From contig JALEGD010000001.1 in the NCBI GenBank assembly GCA_022763425.1, positions 820,572-884,571 on the forward strand: 64,000 nt of DNA, in the 5' to 3' direction. Source of the DNA: Pelagibacteraceae bacterium (GTDB lineage: Bacteria > Pseudomonadota > Alphaproteobacteria > Pelagibacterales > Pelagibacteraceae). Made by a program: the position numbers and the translations under genes. The notes below the pieces were generated by a model. The model was given only the letters and a program-made list of their open reading frames with translations, ran no database searches and had not been told where the DNA came from. Shown here piece after piece: positions 49,985 through 57,394 of this stretch; the first letter of the stretch is position 1, and each line of letters starts with the position of its first letter.

Positions 49985-51358
49985 TTATTTTTTTTCTATT
50001 ACATAAACTGGAACATAATCATTAATAACTAACTTTTTCATACTTTTTTGCAAAAAGTAAGGGGGCGTGTCACCAATAGCTATTACAATTTCATTACGTT
50101 TAAGATTTTTTTTTATAAATGTATTTAAACTTTTGTTAAATTGTATTTGATTATTATAAACCTTACACATGAGATTGGAATTAAGAGCAGGATGACTACA
50201 ATCTTCTTTTTCAGATTTGTTTTTTATAAAATAATCTTGCGGTATGACGTGACCATTTAAAGTTAAAAAATAGTATAAAGTTTGATTTTGATTAAGATCA
50301 AATAAATCGTCAAATCTTTCTAAAATTTCATAATCACATATTCCAGGCTCATACCAGTTACATTTAGGTTCAAATTTTTTATTCAATAAATCATTAAAAA
50401 AATAAGATTTATCAAAATAGGTTTTGTATTTTGTTCGATTGTTAAAATCAGATTTAAAAGAGTGAATAAAATTAATTTTAAACCCTTCTTTTTTTAATTG
50501 ATGAATTAAGCAATCATTTTGATCAAAAATATCGTTAAGATTATCTTTTGCATCCAAAATAACAGATAGATTACCAGGCACTTTTCCGCAAAACATATAA
50601 AATTCTTGGCCCAAAGTAGAAAGATCTGGGTACCAATTTTTGTATTGTTTTTTAACCTTATATTTATCTAAATCGTTTAATAAAAAATTATTCAGTTTAT
50701 TTCTAATATTACTATCAACAAATAAAGGATAAGATTCCATCACAACAATATAAATCTTATTAAATTTTTTTAATTGAACCGAATTAATATCAAATTTCTC
50801 ATTTAAAAAATCAGAGCTAATTAAATCGTTCCTTATTGATGATTGATAGTTAACATTATGAATTAAATTAAGGGTAATGGATCCTATTTTTTTTATGTCA
50901 CTAACGTCGTTAAAATACCATTTAATCATTGGGCGATTTAAAATTAATAGAGTAACTAAAATGATACAAAAAATTAAAAGAGCTTTAATGCACCTGGTTA
51001 ATCGAACTGATAATTTTAACTTAGGATGATATCGGTAGAAGATACAGATTATAATTAGTAAAATAGCAAGTGTATAGCTTTCGGTAAATGTCGAGATGAA
51101 ATCAAAATTTAAATTGTTTAACCAAAAAGAAAAAAAAATTAATTCTGGAGTGATTTGCAAACTTGAAAAAAAAACAACTATAGCCTCATAAACAAAACCA
51201 AAAATCAAAAGCTTGCCAGATAAAGCAAAAATAAAACTTTCTAAACTAATAAAGGGTCTTTCAAATTGATAAAATGCAATAGGAAAAAATAATAAATTTA
51301 TTATTATGAAATTAATAAGATACTGTCTTAAATTAAATTTTTTTAACATATCGCTCAT
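49985..51358 (-). CDS. Membrane protein with divergent sulfatase-fold domain
   Basis: A 457 aa protein with about five N-terminal helices (to residue 145) and a periplasmic alkaline-phosphatase-superfamily domain. Core blocks are IYIVVMESYPLFVD, DLSTLGQEFYMFCG, FLTLNGHVIP and VIAIGDTPPYF. The usual GDH metal-ligand motif reads GDT here, so it may be catalytically altered. It converges on the MdoB-like gene with only 6 bp between the stops. Its ATG lies directly after the pilin terminator's U tract. Probably a phosphoethanolamine- or phosphoglycerol-transferase relative; exact family uncertain. Confidence 0.7.
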   Translation of the reverse strand: MSDMLKKFNLRQYLINFIIINLLFFPIAFYQFERPFISLESFIFALSGKLLIFGFVYEAIVVFFSSLQITPELIFFSFWLNNLNFDFISTFTESYTLAILLIIICIFYRYHPKLKLSVRLTRCIKALLIFCIILVTLLILNRPMIKWYFNDVSDIKKIGSITLNLIHNVNYQSSIRNDLISSDFLNEKFDINSVQLKKFNKIYIVVMESYPLFVDSNIRNKLNNFLLNDLDKYKVKKQYKNWYPDLSTLGQEFYMFCGKVPGNLSVILDAKDNLNDIFDQNDCLIHQLKKEGFKINFIHSFKSDFNNRTKYKTYFDKSYFFNDLLNKKFEPKCNWYEPGICDYEILERFDDLFDLNQNQTLYYFLTLNGHVIPQDYFIKNKSEKEDCSHPALNSNLMCKVYNNQIQFNKSLNTFIKKNLKRNEIVIAIGDTPPYFLQKSMKKLVINDYVPVYVIEKK

Positions 51359-51390
51359 AAAAAAAGCCCCTCGTTAAAGGGGCTTTTTTA
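51359..51390 (-). terminator. Rho-independent terminator of the pilin gene
   Basis: On the minus strand a GCCCC/GGGGC stem (51383-51379 with 51370-51366) with an 8-nt loop is extended by A/U pairs and followed by seven U residues (51365-51359), a textbook intrinsic terminator 20 bp after the pilin stop. Because the A tract flanks the other side, it could also work on the plus strand. The ATG of the next minus-strand gene follows the U tract immediately. Confidence 0.85.
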
Positions 51391-51409
51391 TACTCAATTA
51401 ATAAATTTA

Positions 51410-52060
51410 TTAATCTAAGTTAATATATTTTGTAATATATCCATTTGCTGTAGTCTGAGCAGATAATGCTGGTGCAGCTGTCTCATTCTTACCTACATAA
51501 ACAACCGCTAATCTACCTGCAGTCGCAGTATCAGCTGAAGGAGTGTAAGTTGATGCGTTACCGTTTTCACCTGCTTGTTGTTGTCTGATGATAATAGTAC
51601 CTTTTTGGTATAAACCTACAGCACCATTACCAGTTCCAACTACTGCAACAACAGCATTTGTTTGGGATGACTTAAATGGATTTTTAAACTTTAAACCACC
51701 ATCTTGAGTTCCAAAATGACAAGCAACCGCACCTTTTAATTTTAGTACAGTTCCATTAGTAGAGTTACCTCTAGTAAATGCAGTTGATCCACAGCTTGAA
51801 TAAGTTGAACTTGTAACAGTTGCAACACCATCAATTGCGAATAAAGCACCAGAGGCATCTTGAACACCATTATTCAAAAGTGTCATTTCAGTTTCAAAAA
51901 ATCTTACTACTGAGTTGAAGTTTGCCTCGGCAACTTTTTCTTTAGCTGACTCGGTATATGATTGATATCCAACAATACCTACACCTGCTAAAACACCGAT
52001 AATTGCAACAACAACTAGAAGTTCAACTAGTGAGAAACCTTTTTCTAGTTTTTTGTTCAT
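51410..52060 (-). CDS. Type IV pilin-like protein, probable major pilin
   Basis: A 216 aa class III-signal pilin. The short basic leader MNKKLEKG is cut before FSLVELLVVVAIIGVLAGVG (Gly-1, Phe+1, Glu+5), followed by an alpha-1 helix. The globular domain is rich in Ala, Gly, Thr and Ser, with paired Cys residues around 84 and 113. It has a strong Shine-Dalgarno (CGGAGAA), its own promoter-like element and a strong terminator, which suggest high, monocistronic expression as for a major subunit. Codon use is less AT-biased than in its neighbours. Confidence 0.92.
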   Translation of the reverse strand: MNKKLEKGFSLVELLVVVAIIGVLAGVGIVGYQSYTESAKEKVAEANFNSVVRFFETEMTLLNNGVQDASGALFAIDGVATVTSSTYSSCGSTAFTRGNSTNGTVLKLKGAVACHFGTQDGGLKFKNPFKSSQTNAVVAVVGTGNGAVGLYQKGTIIIRQQQAGENGNASTYTPSADTATAGRLAVVYVGKNETAAPALSAQTTANGYITKYINLD

Positions 52061-52100
52061 ATATATATATTCTCCGTTTTTATTTAGTTAACTAAGGATT

Positions 52101-52129
52101 TTATTAAATAATGTCGTCATTTAATGCAA
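52101..52129 (-). promoter_or_regulatory. Sigma-70-like promoter of the pilin gene
   Basis: On the minus strand TTGCAT (52129-52124) and TAATAA (52106-52101) are spaced by 17 bp, giving a 5' leader of about 35 nt before the pilin ATG with CGGAGAA as the ribosome-binding site. In AT-rich DNA such boxes can arise by chance; the isolated, strongly terminated gene supports a dedicated promoter here. Confidence 0.45.
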
Positions 52130-52171
52130 CGAAATATTATTCAGTTTTATTAAAAAAAAGGTCAAAACACT

Positions 52172-52531
52172 ATGTTTTTTATTAAAAAACTGTGGCAAGG
52201 TGACTATACTCTTGGTAAATCCTATTGGTTTTTTGGAAACATAGTACCTCTATTTTTCTTTATATTTTTGATTTCATTTTCTCTACTTTGTCAGGATAAT
52301 GCATTAGATGCATTATTAAATTTAAAGTTTATACCCCCTTTGTTTTATCAAAAGATAATTATTATATTTGTTTGCATAATATTTTTAATTTATTCAGTCA
52401 TATCAACAGTAGGTATTTGGCGTAGTGCTAATAAACATCAAGGTAAAAAATATTGGGCTATTTTGGCAAAGATTACTATTTTTATCGCCCTGTTCAGCTA
52501 CATAAAAGATATTATAAAATTTTTCTTTTAA
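52172..52531 (+). CDS. Small multi-helix membrane protein
   Basis: A 119 aa protein with three hydrophobic helices (about residues 24-42, 62-83 and 97-116). The N-terminal LWQGDYTLGKSYWFFGN and the VGIWRSANKHQGKKYWAILAK segment before the last helix are shared, from memory, with small uncharacterised membrane proteins of Proteobacteria; the function is unknown. It is divergent from the major pilin and converges on the second pilin with a 2-bp gap. Confidence 0.7.
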   Translation: MFFIKKLWQGDYTLGKSYWFFGNIVPLFFFIFLISFSLLCQDNALDALLNLKFIPPLFYQKIIIIFVCIIFLIYSVISTVGIWRSANKHQGKKYWAILAKITIFIALFSYIKDIIKFFF

Positions 52532-52533
52532 AT

Positions 52534-53076
52534 TTATTTTAAAGTAAAATTTTTAGTATTAGTTTCGTCAATTACACCATCTGCTGAATAGTAAATTACC
52601 TGAAATTTTCTTTCGCCTTGAATTTTTGAACCATCGGTAGGAAAATCAGGGTGAACTCGAAATACAATATTTCCTTTTTGAGTAACGTTACTATCATTAG
52701 CATCATCTGGAAAACTTAATGAATATACCTGCTTAATGGTACGATTTTCAAATGGGTTTTTAAAATTAGCTAGGCCAAAACCAAGATCATGATATTTGGA
52801 TGCACCATTCAAGAAAGAATCTAAGTTATGAGTTTCTTTAGTCCATTTTGCATTATTTACTTTTATTAATGCAGATTTATCTTGGATGTTATTATTTAGA
52901 ATAATTAGTTCAGTTGAAAAAAAATCAATAACGGTATCAAAATTTTGTAGTGCAACTTTTTGTTTTGCGGATTCTACATATCGTTGAAATCCAACGATAC
53001 CTATTCCGGCTAAAGTACCAATAATGGCAACAACAACAAGTAATTCAACAAGAGAAAAACCAGAATTTTTTTTCAT
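52534..53076 (-). CDS. Second type IV pilin-like protein
   Basis: A 180 aa prepilin. The leader MKKNSG precedes FSLVELLVVVAIIGTLAGIG, nearly identical in the helix to the major pilin (IVGFQRYVESAKQKVA against IVGYQSYTESAKEKVA), so the two arose by duplication. The globular domain differs, has no Cys and is shorter. It lies 5 bp downstream of the coiled-coil protein gene and is probably co-transcribed with it. Likely a minor pilin or an alternate subunit. Confidence 0.88.
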   Translation of the reverse strand: MKKNSGFSLVELLVVVAIIGTLAGIGIVGFQRYVESAKQKVALQNFDTVIDFFSTELIILNNNIQDKSALIKVNNAKWTKETHNLDSFLNGASKYHDLGFGLANFKNPFENRTIKQVYSLSFPDDANDSNVTQKGNIVFRVHPDFPTDGSKIQGERKFQVIYYSADGVIDETNTKNFTLK

Positions 53077-53081
53077 GAAGA

Positions 53082-54569
53082 TTATTTGTATATGATCTTT
53101 TTACAAATTTCTTCAATATTTTTCTGATTATTTTTAATCCAATTTTGGGTTTCTTTTATGATTAATGTTTCAAGAAATGATTTTGCTTGATCTAAATCAT
53201 CAAACTGTTTTACCTGGGTAAGATCAAAGTTAAGTCCTTCTAAGTTCTTTAGTTCATATGATTTGAAATACTCAATAAGCTCCCTATTATTTTTATTCTC
53301 TGTAACTGCACTTTCCAGTTTTTGTTGCATCTTTTCAATTTTGGAATTTGTAAGATTGTACATCTCCTTAATTCCTTGATCATCAATTTTAACTTTGCTG
53401 GATAGTTGCTGACTTAAAAGTTCCAATTTATCTAAAATTTCATTACTTTTTTCAGTTTCCTTATTAATTTGAACTGGAGTTGTGTTTTGTGAAACTTGCG
53501 TTGGAAATTGCATTGCAGGTGAAGAATTTTGACCAGACATATTATTTACTAATGACTGGCTAATTTGCATTTCAATAATTTTATAAATGTTATTGAGTCT
53601 TAGATTTGATTGATATTCTGGATCGTTCTTTTTTTCTTCTTCTTTTCTAATTTTTTCCTCTTCTAAATACTTGTGCAGCTGGTCTATACTAGTTTTCATT
53701 TGACCTTCAATGACATCAAAGCGATTTTGGATATTTTGCTCGTACTCTTTAAGTTTAAAGTTAATCTTTTCATCTTGAGCAACTTTACTTTGTTCAAGTT
53801 GTGATATTTGCTCTTGAATATTGTTGTTTAAACTTTCATTTAAATTATTTGATAATTCTTCAATTTTAAAATCTAAGTTTTCAATACTATTTTTTAAATT
53901 TTCTGATGAGCTTTCTATTTGAGTTAATCTTTCCTCAAAAATACTATTTTGATCATTAATTTTAGATATCTTTTCATCAATCTCATTATTAATTTGATTA
54001 TTAAAAATATCTAATTTTAGTGCAATTTCCTCCGAAGGGTCCTTAGACTGAATTTCATTTATTGCTTGATCAACTTTATTAAATAATGTGACCTGTTTTT
54101 CTTCAAGCTGCTCAATTCTTTCAATGAAAGGATCTTTTTCTTCTGATCTTTCTTTTAATTCATCTATTTCACGATGTATTTCTTTTAATTCATCTGAGTA
54201 CGGTCCTTCATATTCATTATCTAATAATAATGTCCCCTCACCCGCTACCTCTTTATTTAAAATAAGTGCTTCATTCTCATGAACTTCATTACTTAATAAT
54301 AGAGCAGACTCTGTTCCACTGGATACTTCTTGATTTAACAGTAAGGCACTTTGGTGCTCTACTATTTCAGTTATTTTTTTAGATCTTTGATCAATATTAT
54401 CTTTCGAATCGCTCCCATAGATTTTGTTTAAAACCAGAACATTCCCATCTAAAGCTTTTGATATTTTTTGATTAAACTCTTCCTTCTCTGATGTTAAAGC
54501 GTTGTCTTTAGACAATTTTTCTTTTGCCTCTTTGAGTATTTCTTTAATAGAATTGTTCTTTTCAAACAT
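53082..54569 (-). CDS. Long coiled-coil protein with tandem LLLN-x-EV motifs, possibly PopZ/DUF2497-related
   Basis: A 495 aa acidic protein with no signal peptide or membrane helix. The N-terminal SIKEILKEAKEKLSKDNA resembles the EEILASIRRIISED block of DUF2497/PopZ proteins. Five short repeats follow (residues 44-51, 75-82, 89-96, 101-108 and 113-120), consensus A-L-L-L-N-x-E-V. A coiled coil rich in Glu, Gln and Asn occupies about 125-330, then a low-complexity linker. The C-terminal NWIKNNQKNIEEICKKII resembles the PopZ oligomerisation helix (W-L-x-x-N-L-P-x-I-V-E-x-L-V). A polar-scaffold role is inferred, not proved. Confidence 0.7.
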   Translation of the reverse strand: MFEKNNSIKEILKEAKEKLSKDNALTSEKEEFNQKISKALDGNVLVLNKIYGSDSKDNIDQRSKKITEIVEHQSALLLNQEVSSGTESALLLSNEVHENEALILNKEVAGEGTLLLDNEYEGPYSDELKEIHREIDELKERSEEKDPFIERIEQLEEKQVTLFNKVDQAINEIQSKDPSEEIALKLDIFNNQINNEIDEKISKINDQNSIFEERLTQIESSSENLKNSIENLDFKIEELSNNLNESLNNNIQEQISQLEQSKVAQDEKINFKLKEYEQNIQNRFDVIEGQMKTSIDQLHKYLEEEKIRKEEEKKNDPEYQSNLRLNNIYKIIEMQISQSLVNNMSGQNSSPAMQFPTQVSQNTTPVQINKETEKSNEILDKLELLSQQLSSKVKIDDQGIKEMYNLTNSKIEKMQQKLESAVTENKNNRELIEYFKSYELKNLEGLNFDLTQVKQFDDLDQAKSFLETLIIKETQNWIKNNQKNIEEICKKIIYK

Positions 54570-54614
54570 ATATATTACGAATCAATAGTTAAAATTTAAC
54601 AAAAGCGTTACATT

Positions 54615-54800
54615 ATGCAAAACAATAGCAAATTAGATGTTGAGGATTTAATCAAAGCTACGCAAAGAGTCTATGAATCTCGATACGAAAATCCTACTCT
54701 GCAAAAAGATCAAATCGATTATGTAGAAAAATTTGTCATAGAATCTTCAAATCAACTATGCGCTAAAATAATGAAAAAAGTTAATTTAGGATTGTTGTAA
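54615..54800 (+). CDS. Small hypothetical protein
   Basis: A 61 aa soluble protein beginning MQNNSKLDVEDLIKATQRVYE with no recognisable family. The composition is normal and the ORF fits exactly between the divergent coiled-coil gene (45 bp away) and the PilO-like gene (5 bp away), so it is probably a real operon leader. No convincing Shine-Dalgarno is seen, which keeps the confidence moderate. Confidence 0.55.
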   Translation: MQNNSKLDVEDLIKATQRVYESRYENPTLQKDQIDYVEKFVIESSNQLCAKIMKKVNLGLL

Positions 54801-54805
54801 TTTAA

Positions 54806-55498
54806 GTGTTTGGATCAAAAAAAAATAAAACTAATACAGTTCAAGATGAAACTTTAAAAGATCATTCAAAAAAAATTGTCATTGGCGTTTCTGTACTCAT
54901 ATTTTCAATCATTTTAATACTAATTTTAGAGATCTACACCATTAGCCTTAAAGGATCACAAGAACAAAAAATTAGAATTGGAAAAAGCGCAGAAAAAAAA
55001 TCAAAAACAATCATTACTGAAATGGCAAAAATCGGAAAAGAAACTAAAGATTTGGAGTATCAATATATTAAATCTTTAGAGACGATCATGTCTCCTATGG
55101 AATTTCAGAGCTTTAAAAACTCTATTTCAGGATTAGCTGGCAAAAATAATGTGTTTATTACAACAATTAACGAAGGAGCTGTTACTAAGGTCAGGGACTA
55201 CCAAATGTATAGTATTAATTTAGAAGTCTTATCTGGTTATACCAACTATGTTAATTTTAAGAAAGACATCGCCCAAACACCTTTTAGAATAAATTTTGAT
55301 AAAGAGACCATTATTAGAGAAACGCCAACATCATCTAAGATAAAGGTTAATGCCGTTATCAATGTAATTGTATATGAAAAAAAAGAAAAGCTATTTAAAG
55401 ATAAAAAAAGATTTATTGAACAAATGAAAAAAGCTGAAGAAAGAAAGCTTGCTCGTGAAAAAAGATTGAAAGAACTTAAAGAGCAAAAAAATAATTAA
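54806..55498 (+). CDS. PilO-like pilus assembly protein
   Basis: A 230 aa bitopic protein: a cytoplasmic N-terminus of about 23 residues, one transmembrane helix (about 24-45), a periplasmic coiled coil, an alpha/beta region (about 95-185) like the PilO/GspM ferredoxin-like fold, and a very basic C-terminal coiled tail (Lys/Glu/Arg). The assignment rests on architecture and on neighbouring pilin genes; sequence identity to PilO is not obvious. The start is GTG. The stop abuts the convergent zinc-ribbon gene with no spacer. Confidence 0.55.
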   Translation: MFGSKKNKTNTVQDETLKDHSKKIVIGVSVLIFSIILILILEIYTISLKGSQEQKIRIGKSAEKKSKTIITEMAKIGKETKDLEYQYIKSLETIMSPMEFQSFKNSISGLAGKNNVFITTINEGAVTKVRDYQMYSINLEVLSGYTNYVNFKKDIAQTPFRINFDKETIIRETPTSSKIKVNAVINVIVYEKKEKLFKDKKRFIEQMKKAEERKLAREKRLKELKEQKNN

Positions 55499-56017
55499 TT
55501 ATTTAAAAATTGCCTCATACAAAGGCGTTAGACCTTCAAATACAATCGATAATTCTGGGAATACAGCTAAGACACTATCTTTATAAGGAATGCTAACAGT
55601 GACTAGAGCTAATAATAAAAGAATTAACAAATAAACAAGCATCCTTGTTCTTGCGCCTTGAGATAGAGAGCTCTTTTTTTTCTTTTTTCTTTCTGCTTTA
55701 AATTTTTCTAAATTTTCATCCATCTCACTTTTGGATGGCATCGTGTTATCATCATCATCAAAAGAAAAATTCATTTTTTGATCTTGTTCTGCGGCAGAAA
55801 TAGCCTCTTCTGTTGCCTGGGGAATGCTTATATCATTATTAATTTCTGTTGAGTTATCAATATTGGTTTGGTTCAGCTCAAGTGTAGAGTCATTTCCACT
55901 GGGTTTATAAAACCATTCTTTAGAACACACTCCGCATTTAACTTGGCGACCCTCGGTTGGTATTTGGTCAGCGTTAACTTCAAACTTTTTTAAACCACAG
56001 ATACAATCAATAATCAT
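55499..56017 (-). CDS. Zinc-ribbon (MJ0042-type) membrane protein
   Basis: A 172 aa protein. The N-terminal 40 residues form an MJ0042-type zinc ribbon with Cys pairs in DCICG and CGVC, followed by an acidic low-complexity stretch and a basic KKKKKS segment. A single transmembrane helix lies near residues 128-148 with a short periplasmic tail. This layout matches alphaproteobacterial zinc-ribbon membrane proteins of unknown function. It is divergent from the STAS gene. Confidence 0.75.
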   Translation of the reverse strand: MIIDCICGLKKFEVNADQIPTEGRQVKCGVCSKEWFYKPSGNDSTLELNQTNIDNSTEINNDISIPQATEEAISAAEQDQKMNFSFDDDDNTMPSKSEMDENLEKFKAERKKKKKSSLSQGARTRMLVYLLILLLLALVTVSIPYKDSVLAVFPELSIVFEGLTPLYEAIFK

Positions 56018-56060
56018 AAGAAATCTTGTTTTTACAGTTTAATAGTATAAAGTTTATCAC

Positions 56061-56594
56061 ATGTCTATCGAACAAAAAATCAATGGGGATAATGGTATTT
56101 TAGAACTAGGTCAGGAGATTGATTTAGATCAATCACCAGTAGTTAGAGAGAATATCAAGGAATTATTTGAAAAATGTAAATCTGTATCCGTTGACCTTGA
56201 AAAGGTCAGTTACATTGACTCTTCTGGAATAGCTTCATTAGTTGAAGGGATGCAAACTGGAAAAAAAACAAATAAACCTTTTGCCCTAATTAATGTGAGT
56301 AATGAAGTCATGAAAGTTATCAAATTAGCTCATCTTGATAAAATTTTTAAAATTGAAAGCCAAAGTGGTAAAGATGCGGGATCAGCTCCAGCACCTGAAC
56401 CTGAAGCGGCTCCTCAAGAAACAGCAAGTGATAATATCGATATGACAGGCAATGAACCAGCTGCAGCACCTGCTGAAGAAGCTCCAGCCGCAGTCACTGA
56501 AGAAACGCCCGCAGCAGATTCTACTAATGACAATATTTCTCCTCAAGTTAGTCGTGATGATGACGGGGATGACAAAATTAAATTCAAAAGATAG
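56061..56594 (+). CDS. STAS-domain protein with Ala/Pro/Glu-rich tail
   Basis: A 177 aa protein. Residues 1-105 are a SpoIIAA-like STAS domain with the phosphorylatable Ser region YIDSSGIASL, like anti-sigma factor antagonists and MlaB. From about residue 108 a low-complexity tail of Ala, Pro, Glu and Asp ends in a charged RDDDGDDKIKFKR. The tail is much richer in G+C than its surroundings. It could belong to a partner-switching signal system or to lipid transport; no kinase or MlaFED genes are in view. Confidence 0.8.
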   Translation: MSIEQKINGDNGILELGQEIDLDQSPVVRENIKELFEKCKSVSVDLEKVSYIDSSGIASLVEGMQTGKKTNKPFALINVSNEVMKVIKLAHLDKIFKIESQSGKDAGSAPAPEPEAAPQETASDNIDMTGNEPAAAPAEEAPAAVTEETPAADSTNDNISPQVSRDDDGDDKIKFKR

Positions 56595-56600
56595 TTTTAA

Positions 56601-57359
56601 GTGGTAGTTGAAACCTACCTTTTTTTATTTGGCCTCATCGTTGGCAGTTTTTTTAATGTTTGTATTTTAAGATTACCAAAAGATCAGGATATATTTCTAA
56701 AGTCGTCAGCTTGTCCAAATTGTAATAACAAGCTTAAATGGTATCATAATATACCGCTCGTTAGTTTTATTTTCTTATTGGGTAAATGTCATTTTTGTAA
56801 AAAGATAATAAATTTTCAATATCCATTAGTAGAGATTATAACCGCTTTTATTTTTGTATTTAGTTATTCAAAATTTGACTTAACTTTAAATGCGTTATTT
56901 TTTTCAATCTTTTTATCTTCACTGGTCATCATATTTTTTACAGATTTAAATGAATATTTAATTCTAGATATTTTTACCCTGCCATTCAGTGTTATGGGTT
57001 TTGTTTTATCTGCACTAATACTCAATCCATTTAGTGTTGTGATTGCAGATTCATTTGCAGGTTTGATTATAGGTTTTAGTGTATTTTATTTGATCCGATG
57101 GTTTTTTTATAAATATAAAAAAATTGAAGGGATGGGTCTTGGAGATGCAAAATTAATGATGATGATTGGTGCTTGGCTTGGTTTAAAATCGATTTTATTT
57201 GTAATGTTTTTTTCATCAGTTACAGCCTTAATCGTGGCAATCCCACTTACGATAATCAAAAAAGACAAGCGTTATCCCATTCCTTATGGCTGTTTTATTA
57301 CTTTGGCCGCTTTTTTATACATTTTGATTGGTGATACTTTCTACAAATTCCTATTATAA
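56601..57359 (+). CDS. pilD: Prepilin peptidase / N-methyltransferase
   Basis: Aspartic membrane protease (A24) that removes prepilin leaders and methylates the new N-terminus. The N-terminal domain has the two Cys pairs (ACPNCNNKLKWYHNIP and CHFCKK) of the full-length enzyme. Catalytic aspartates are in FFTDLNEYLI and GMGLGDAKLMMM (GxGD). Eight hydrophobic segments, 252 aa. The start is GTG. It is the only recognised processing enzyme here for the two pilins 4-6 kb away. Confidence 0.93.
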   Translation: MVVETYLFLFGLIVGSFFNVCILRLPKDQDIFLKSSACPNCNNKLKWYHNIPLVSFIFLLGKCHFCKKIINFQYPLVEIITAFIFVFSYSKFDLTLNALFFSIFLSSLVIIFFTDLNEYLILDIFTLPFSVMGFVLSALILNPFSVVIADSFAGLIIGFSVFYLIRWFFYKYKKIEGMGLGDAKLMMMIGAWLGLKSILFVMFFSSVTALIVAIPLTIIKKDKRYPIPYGCFITLAAFLYILIGDTFYKFLL

Positions 57360-57394
57360 TCATTTATGATCTTTTTAAGAGATTCGTAATAAGC

